Shown: in pieces, positions 6,929 to 13,430 of the stretch | How positions within the stretch are numbered: the stretch's first letter is position 1 | Layout of the letters: every line of letters begins with the position of its first letter | Source of the DNA: Eggerthellaceae bacterium | GTDB lineage: Bacteria; Actinomycetota; Coriobacteriia; Coriobacteriales; Eggerthellaceae | DNA: 13,430 bases | Reading direction: 5' to 3' | NCBI GenBank assembly: GCA_900754955.1 | Contig: CAAEEV010000160.1 | Span: 1-13,430, forward strand | The notes under the pieces: generated by a model | What the model was told of the DNA's origin: nothing | What the model saw: only the letters and a program-made list of their open reading frames with translations | Database searches by the model: none | Translations under genes and position numbers: made by a program

Positions 6929-6961
6929 AATCACTTTAGTGATTTCATGAAGAAAGGTGAA
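6929..6961 (-). promoter_or_regulatory. Promoter of the riboswitch-transporter unit, overlapped by a 16-bp palindrome
   Basis: On the minus strand TTCACC (6961-6956) and TAAAGT (6938-6933), 4 of 6 matches each, are 17 bp apart. They would start transcription near 6925, about 8 nt before helix P1 of the riboswitch. The -10 box lies inside a perfect inverted repeat AATCACT-TT-AGTGATT (6929-6944), a classic repressor operator position. No regulator in the window is an obvious match for it. Confidence 0.5.
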
Positions 6962-7056
6962 GTCCCTCGCGGTAAAGCGCCCAGAGAAACCCGCGAACGC
7001 ACCGTCTAGGCGCGAGGAGAAGCAAGCGGGCTATTCCCCGCATGTGTGCGCGCACG

Positions 7057-7094
7057 AAAAAAGCCGCGTTCCCGCCAATTGGAGGGAACGCGGC
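7057..7094 (-). terminator. Intrinsic terminator of carB
   Basis: An 11-bp perfect stem GCCGCGTTCCC (7063-7073) / GGGAACGCGGC (7084-7094) with a 10-nt loop, followed on the minus strand by six T residues (7062-7057). It lies 20 bp past the carB stop codon. This is a textbook Rho-independent terminator and separates carB from the riboswitch unit. Confidence 0.92.
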
Positions 7095-7114
7095 CCTTTC
7101 ATGCGTTTAAGACG

Positions 7115-10348
<3,234 letters not shown>

Positions 10349-10390
10349 GGGGAACTCCCTTAACTTCCCGAAAGGCGGCATCGCCGCGAA

Positions 10391-10411
10391 ATCATACCGT
10401 TCTATTTTATA
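10391..10411 (-). promoter_or_regulatory. AT-rich -10 region for carB
   Basis: On the minus strand TATGAT (10396-10391) and TATAAA (10411-10406) both occur in the only AT-rich patch between the upstream terminator and carB, 43-63 nt before its ATG. Neither has a convincing -35. I see no PyrR binding loop, attenuator or leader hairpin between here and the start codon. Confidence 0.35.
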
Positions 10412-10489
10412 TGCGATCGCCCTCACGCAGACGGCATAATCACTGATAGCGATATCTTTTTCAGGGCGGAACCGCGGAAGCGAATGCAA

Positions 10490-10517
10490 AGCGGGCACCC
10501 GTTTCCAGGTGCCCGCT
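10490..10517 (-). terminator. Intrinsic terminator after the LPxTG surface-protein remnant
   Basis: A 10-bp perfect stem AGCGGGCACC (10490-10499) / GGTGCCCGCT (10508-10517) with an 8-nt loop, followed on the minus strand by TTTGCATT. It lies 34 bp downstream of the remnant's stop codon and would insulate carB. Confidence 0.75.
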
Positions 10518-10551
10518 GATTTGACTCAATCTGATTCGCTACGTAACCGCG

Positions 10552-10980
10552 CTATCCATTGCGGCGACGCCTTGCCAACATGCCGGCGCCAATTGCAACG
10601 AGCCCCGCAAGAGAGGCGGACACGAAGGCAGCGACCGCGAGGGGCGAAGCCGCATCCCCCGTAGCGGGCAATGCACTCGAGCCCTCTTCTTCGCCCTCGT
10701 TATCTGCGGGCTGATCCGAAGGCTGCTCAGGGCTTTCCAACGGCACGTAATCGGGATCTTCCGCACCGCAGACAACGCACGCGCCGTCCTTGAACGCGTG
10801 GCCCAGAGGATCGCCGCTGGCAAACGTGTCAGTCCCGACCTCGCCGCACACGCAGGAGAAATAATAGTGCGCCGGATCCGTGCACGTCGCAGCGGTCGCC
10901 ACGTGTGCATCGTCTGCAATTCGCTCGATGAACTCATGGACATGCGGAGCGCTGCGGAAATAATTGTCGCTCGTCCCCCA
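10552..10980 (-). pseudogene. C-terminal fragment of an LPxTG-anchored surface protein (5' truncated)
   Basis: The frame codes for a C-terminal cell-wall-anchored tail. In order it has a repeat-like segment (HVHEFIERIADD, then ATCTDPAHYYFSCVCGEVG, then LGHAF...CVVCG), a Pro/Glu-rich spacer, the sortase motif LPATG, one hydrophobic helix and a basic tail RRRRNG. Cys-x-x-Ala-x-Tyr-Tyr-x-Ser-Cys modules of this kind are common in Coriobacteriia surface proteins. The family-like reading extends upstream to about 10980 and then turns into unrelated sequence before an in-frame TGA near 11038. There is no signal peptide, no start codon with a ribosome binding site (a GTG at 10902 has none), and no N-terminal domain. 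It is therefore read as a decayed remnant. It meets a truncated LuxR gene head to head at its upstream end. Its terminator survives. Confidence 0.8.
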
Positions 10981-11126
10981 TGCTGGCAGCGCGAGGCTGG
11001 ACGAACCAGGAGATCGCCGACCATTTAGGCGTCTCGATCAACACCGTAAAGCGCCATCTCGCGCACGCCATGGAGAAACTCGACGTGGCAAGCCGCAAGG
11101 ACCTCAGCCGCTACATGCTTCTCTAG
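10980..11126 (+). pseudogene. LuxR-type HTH C-terminal remnant (5' truncated)
   Basis: A 48-codon frame ending at TAG 11124-11126 reads ...RGWTNQEIADHLGVSINTVK, then RHLAHAMEKLDVASRKDLS. This is the LuxR/FixJ-type helix-turn-helix from just before helix 2 to the protein end. The expected upstream part (xxREREVLxLL and any sensor or membrane domain) is missing: before about 10980 the frame reads unrelated sequence. The ATG at 10980 has no ribosome binding site. Many Eggerthellaceae LuxR regulators are large proteins with membrane N-terminal domains, so most of the gene has been lost. The start coincides with the point where the divergent surface-protein fragment loses its similarity. It is too short for a normal gene length cut-off and easy to miss. 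Confidence 0.8.
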
Positions 11127-11161
11127 CCGCGCGATAGCAGCTCCCTGGGCACGATGCCAGA

Positions 11162-11854
11162 TCAGCGCAAGCGGGAGATCTCCGCCGTGCTCGTGGACAC
11201 GAGCACGCCCTCAGACCAGCGGAGAAGCAGATCGACGAGGTCGCGGCGCGCGGCATCGTCGACGGGACGGCAGGCACTCCAATCGCGCCCGATTGCGAGG
11301 ATGCGCGCCTCGTCGCCTTCGAGCTCGTCGGCGAGCGCGGCCTTCGTGTGCGGATAGACCCCCGTGCGGGCGAACTGGAGCGCCTGCAGCGTGAAGAACG
11401 CCCCCTTGAAGAGCGCCTCCAAGATACCGTCCACCGCATCGCCGTCGAACACCGAGGCATGGCAGACGGCATGGTAGATTCCCGAAGCGCCGATGCGCGC
11501 AGCTTCGAGCGCGTCGTCTCTCGTGAACGGCTCAACGTCGGGCAGCGCTCCGCGGACGGCATGCGTGTCGTGGTAGAACTGGAACAGCTCGTGGCGCGGC
11601 CATGCCGCGAGCGCACGGGCGGAGCCGACGAATCCGCAGGCAAGCTCATGCTCGGGCATCGACTCGATGAGCGCGCGATAGCGCGCAAGGTCGGCGGCGT
11701 CCACATGATCGAGCATCACGACCAGGTCGATGTCGCTTGCCGGACGCGCTTCCCCGCGCACACGGCTCCCCTGGAGCCCGACGAACACGAGGCGTTCCCC
11801 GAACTCCCGCTCAAGCTTCTCGGCGGCCTCCGCCGCCCATGCGAATGCGTCCAT
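11162..11854 (-). CDS. Nucleotidyltransferase-domain protein with helical (HEPN/KNTase-like) C-terminus
   Basis: A 230-residue protein. The N-terminal domain has the polymerase-beta-type nucleotidyltransferase signature: Gly29-Ser30 in VGLQGSRVRG, then Asp41-Ile-Asp43 in PASDIDLVVMLD, the metal-binding pair of this superfamily. Residues from about 120 on are helical and rich in Ala/Leu, with ILEALFKGAFFTLQALQFAR and a conserved-looking YPHTKAAL segment. They resemble the helical partner domain of kanamycin-nucleotidyltransferase-like or HEPN proteins; this is pattern-based. The open frame extends to 11929, but ATG 11854 is preceded by GGGAGG at a 9-nt spacing. It probably transfers a nucleotide to a small molecule or protein; the substrate is unknown. 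A stand-alone gene, convergent with the LuxR remnant. Confidence 0.82.
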   Translation of the reverse strand: MDAFAWAAEAAEKLEREFGERLVFVGLQGSRVRGEARPASDIDLVVMLDHVDAADLARYRALIESMPEHELACGFVGSARALAAWPRHELFQFYHDTHAVRGALPDVEPFTRDDALEAARIGASGIYHAVCHASVFDGDAVDGILEALFKGAFFTLQALQFARTGVYPHTKAALADELEGDEARILAIGRDWSACRPVDDAARRDLVDLLLRWSEGVLVSTSTAEISRLR

Positions 11855-11894
11855 ACCGATGCGCCTCCCTACGCCGACCGAAACAGGGGGACGG

Positions 11895-11903
11895 ATTGTA
11901 TCA
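11895..11903 (-). promoter_or_regulatory. Extended -10 promoter element of the nucleotidyltransferase gene
   Basis: The minus strand reads TGATACAAT (11903-11895), an extended -10 (TGn plus TACAAT, 5 of 6), about 40 nt upstream of ATG 11854. The nearest -35-like hexamer, TTGGGG, is at a 19-bp spacing. Confidence 0.45.
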
Positions 11904-11927
11904 CGTGTGCGATGCCTGACCCCAAAC

Positions 11928-11955
11928 AAAAAAAGCGCGCGGAAATTCCGCGCGC
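11928..11955 (-). terminator. Intrinsic terminator of the CxCxxC-protein gene
   Basis: A GC-rich hairpin GCGCGCGG (11935-11942) / CCGCGCGC (11948-11955), extendable by A-T pairs, followed on the minus strand by seven T residues (11934-11928). It lies 35 bp past the stop codon of the gene at 11991-12359 and ends that transcript before the nucleotidyltransferase gene. Confidence 0.92.
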
Positions 11956-11990
11956 CTCGGTTCGACAGAACCTTATATAAGTATGTTCAA

Positions 11991-12359
11991 TTACAGCTCG
12001 ACACGACCGAACTTCGCGAGGATCTCGGATGCCGCAGTGCACGAGGGACAGTCGCAGAACTTCGCGCCCTCCTCCTTGCGCTTCTGCTGGGCGGCAAGGC
12101 CCTGAGCCGCGGCCTCTTCGCCGAACAGCTCCTTGCCGGGGCCCTCGAGGAAAGCGATCAGACCGTCGATCGTGCGCGGACGACCGTCCAGATAGTCGAC
12201 GAGCTTCGCGGTGGCCTCATCCACAGCAGCGTCGCTGGCGTCAGCGGCGACGGCCTCTTTCCAGGCGAGAGCCGCGTCCTTGGTCTCCTGCTTGCTCGAT
12301 TCAGCCGTCGACAGGATGTCGGCGCGTTCCGCCACGTAATCGAACAGTTCCTTGTCCAT
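11991..12359 (-). CDS. Small acidic protein with C-terminal CxCxxC motif, function unknown
   Basis: A 122-residue soluble, mostly helical and acidic protein with no signal peptide or membrane helix. The one striking feature is Cys102-x-Cys104-x2-Cys107 in KFCDCPSCTAA near the C-terminus, a possible metal or Fe-S ligand set or redox site. Short proteins with the same arrangement (helical body, TIDGLIAF-like segment, then KxCDCPxC) occur in anaerobic Firmicutes and Coriobacteriia and are, as I recall, sometimes labelled 'molecular chaperone Hsp90' in databases. Nothing in the sequence resembles the Hsp90 ATPase fold, so I do not endorse that name. ATG 12359 follows AAGGAGG at a 6-nt spacing; the frame is open to 12392. 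It is its own transcription unit with a TATGAT box and a strong terminator. Confidence 0.85.
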   Translation of the reverse strand: MDKELFDYVAERADILSTAESSKQETKDAALAWKEAVAADASDAAVDEATAKLVDYLDGRPRTIDGLIAFLEGPGKELFGEEAAAQGLAAQQKRKEEGAKFCDCPSCTAASEILAKFGRVEL

Positions 12360-12397
12360 GATGATCCTCCTTAATCGAAGACGAACCCGCACCTCGT

Positions 12398-12403
12398 ATC
12401 ATA
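12398..12403 (-). promoter_or_regulatory. -10 box (TATGAT) for the CxCxxC-protein gene
   Basis: The minus strand reads TATGAT 38 nt before ATG 12359. No good -35 is visible. The expected -35 region instead carries a short dyad AGCAC-N8-GTGCT (12416-12433), which could be a regulator site or chance. Confidence 0.4.
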
Positions 12404-12469
12404 CTGCATGACGGAAGCACCTGCGGTTGTGCTCCCCCGCCCCGCTGCGGTGAACGGCTCGCTCGCGAT

Positions 12470-12886
12470 CTACTCCCAGCCCAGAGCCTTGCAAGCGGCA
12501 GCGCTTACGGCAGGGTCATCGTCGTAGGCCGCCTCCTCGATCAGCTCGTCGGGAACGTCATCGCGTTCTAGCAGGATCTCCATGACGCTGGCGAAGGGAC
12601 TCCTCAGAAGCGCCGCCAACAAGGTGTGACCCAGTTCTCCCTCGGATCGGGCGATACGCTCCTGCAACGCACGAACAGCATCGACCCCCGCACGTTCCAT
12701 GAGCTCGCGGCGAAGCTGCTCGGGCAGCGCGGGATTGCAGGCGGTCCACAGGCGCACTTCCTCGTTCTCATCACGCGCCAGCACCTCCAACCACGCGGCA
12801 GGCGTGCTCGCGTCGATCCCCGTCGAGCAGCGCCCCGCAACGCCGAGCTCGCTCAGCCCGAACGGATCCCGAGCGTCGTCCTCCAT
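12470..12886 (-). CDS. Short HEAT/LRV-repeat-like protein
   Basis: A 138-residue acidic, helical, cytosolic protein. Residues 31-66 read AAWLEVLARDENEEVRLWTA, then CNPALPEQLRRELMER, the pattern of leucine-rich-repeat-variant / HEAT repeats (LA.D.n..VR...A.Np..P..l...L). A second, looser copy is at about 100-136 (SVMEILLERDDVPDELIEEA, then DDDPAVSAAACKAL). Such repeats bind proteins; no catalytic residues are seen. ATG 12886 follows AAGGAGG at a 5-nt spacing; the frame is open to 12976, but the upstream part has no ribosome binding site. It is upstream of the CxCxxC gene, in the same direction, with 110 bp between. Because the CxCxxC gene has its own -10 box, co-transcription is uncertain. Function unknown. 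Confidence 0.8.
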   Translation of the reverse strand: MEDDARDPFGLSELGVAGRCSTGIDASTPAAWLEVLARDENEEVRLWTACNPALPEQLRRELMERAGVDAVRALQERIARSEGELGHTLLAALLRSPFASVMEILLERDDVPDELIEEAAYDDDPAVSAAACKALGWE

Positions 12887-13028
12887 GTGTGCCTCCTTGC
12901 ACTCTGCCCCGAAGCTTTTCCTTGCCGAACCTGCGCCAAGCTCAGCCCCGTCTACCCGTCGTCGCACGCAGCGCATGCGCCTGACGAGGGAGAGCGTCCC
13001 TTCGCCGGGCGCACTCCCCTCCCGTGCG

Positions 13029-13062
13029 GAGGTTGTGCAGATCGGACGCTCTTCACAACCTC
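13029..13062. promoter_or_regulatory. Inverted repeat (candidate operator) upstream of the secreted coiled-coil gene
   Basis: Perfect 9-bp arms GAGGTTGTG (13029-13037) and CACAACCTC (13054-13062) are separated by 16 nt, so arm centres are 25 bp apart. The right arm ends 2 bp before the extended -10 of the downstream gene and covers the spacer/-35 region. It could bind a dimeric regulator acting on this promoter or on the divergent gene at 12470-12886. Confidence 0.45.
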
Positions 13063-13063
13063 G

Positions 13064-13072
13064 TGGTATGAT
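13064..13072 (+). promoter_or_regulatory. Extended -10 promoter of the secreted coiled-coil protein gene
   Basis: TGGTATGAT is an extended -10 (TGn plus TATGAT). No -35 match is present at 16-18 bp, which is usual for extended -10 promoters. Transcription would start near 13079, about 48 nt before ATG 13127. Confidence 0.6.
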
Positions 13073-13126
13073 AGCGAACGAATTTGCATTCTCTGCAACC
13101 GATGCTCGATCAAGGAGGATACACCG

Positions 13127-13430
13127 ATGAGCGAGCTTTCCTTTATCAATCGACGCACCTTCGTGGGCGGCGCTGCCGTTCTGGGCGCTTCCGCCTGCCT
13201 GCTCGGCACCAACCCCCTGCAGGCCTTCGCCGAGCCGACCGCCGCTGACAAGCAGGCCGAGGCCGAAGCGGCTCTCGACAAGCTCAACGCCATGCAGCAG
13301 CAGCTCGACATCGCTTCGAACGACTACTACGCCGCACAGCAGGCCCAGGAAGAGGCCCAGGCCAAGATGGACGAGTGCCAGGGCCGCATCGACGAGGCGA
13401 ACGAGCAGATCACCGCGCTGCAGGGCCAGC
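13127..13430 (+). CDS. Secreted coiled-coil protein with RR signal (partial, 3' end outside window)
   Basis: The first 101 codons are visible. The start follows AAGGAGG (13112-13118) at 8 nt. The N-terminus has twin arginines in NRRTFVGG (residues 8-15), a hydrophobic stretch to about residue 31 and a likely signal-peptidase site after Ala33-Phe-Ala35, so export by the Tat or Sec pathway is expected. From residue 41 on the chain is Gln/Glu/Ala-rich with heptad spacing (KQAEAEAALDKLNAMQQQLD, then AQQAQEEAQAKMDEC), a long coiled coil. Coriobacteriia encode many such proteins with a C-terminal NlpC/P60 or similar peptidoglycan hydrolase domain. That domain would lie beyond the window, so the enzyme role is only inference. 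Confidence 0.85.
   Translation, partial: MSELSFINRRTFVGGAAVLGASACLLGTNPLQAFAEPTAADKQAEAEAALDKLNAMQQQLDIASNDYYAAQQAQEEAQAKMDECQGRIDEANEQITALQGQ

Noticed and set aside
5122..6939. Open frame of about 605 codons on the plus strand, antisense to the transporter and riboswitch
   Set aside because: Low-complexity His/Arg/Asp-rich translation; it runs through the riboswitch and is explained by the coding bias of the minus-strand gene.
7046..7055. Palindrome GTGCGCGCAC just past the carB terminator
   Set aside because: Short alternating GC palindrome expected by chance in high-GC DNA; no promoter context.
10552..10902. Intact short surface protein starting at GTG 10902
   Set aside because: No ribosome binding site or signal peptide, and recognisable repeat sequence continues upstream of the GTG, so a truncated gene is the better reading.
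10539..11024. Minus-strand open frame over the scar region
   Set aside because: Different frame from the LPxTG tail and no motif; the LPATG-helix-RRRR tail identifies the real frame.
12971..12980. Palindrome GCGCATGCGC in the divergent spacer
   Set aside because: Ten bases only and of common composition; no positional link to either promoter.

Overview
The window looks like chromosomal DNA of a high-GC, anaerobic Actinobacterium of the class Coriobacteriia, most likely an Eggerthellaceae (Eggerthella/Gordonibacter-like). This is inference. It rests on high GC with strong AAGGAGG ribosome binding sites, two aldo/keto reductases carrying ferredoxin-type cysteine clusters, an LPxTG wall-anchor fragment, a LuxR-type helix-turn-helix remnant, and an RR-signal coiled-coil secreted protein. 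Most of the window is ordinary metabolic chromosome. I found no CRISPR array, rRNA, tRNA, transposase, phage gene or recognisable defence or biosynthetic cluster, and no convincing undescribed multi-gene system. The value is in the regulation and in one rearrangement scar.

Left part (1-2312): a TIGR04076-family gene runs off the left edge on the minus strand. It is divergent from an HxlR-type regulator, which is followed closely by a flavodoxin-fold reductase with an iron-sulfur-flavoprotein-like cysteine motif. An operator-like palindrome lies between the divergent genes. A two-helix membrane protein with a YcxB-like C-terminal domain follows.

Redox part (2313-4795): two convergent 4Fe-4S aldo/keto reductases. 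The plus-strand one has lost two of the four catalytic residues and sits behind a MerR-type promoter (TTGACT, 19-bp spacer, TAAGGT). The minus-strand one keeps the full catalytic tetrad.

Centre (5008-10348, all minus strand): an NhaC-superfamily transporter controlled by a clear lysine riboswitch, so it is probably a lysine transporter rather than a housekeeping Na+/H+ antiporter. A palindrome also overlaps its promoter. Upstream of it is carB (carbamoyl phosphate synthase large subunit) with its own terminator and no carA beside it.

Scar (10490-11126): the C-terminal piece of an LPxTG surface protein (minus strand) abuts, within a few bases, the C-terminal piece of a LuxR-type regulator (plus strand). 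Both have lost their 5' parts, which marks a deletion or recombination junction near 10980.

Right part (11162-13430): a nucleotidyltransferase, a small CxCxxC protein and a short HEAT/LRV-repeat protein, all on the minus strand, then the start of a secreted RR-signal coiled-coil protein on the plus strand. An inverted repeat sits just upstream of that gene's extended -10 box. Five intrinsic-terminator-like hairpins mark transcription-unit ends; four are well supported and one (2314-2340) is weak.
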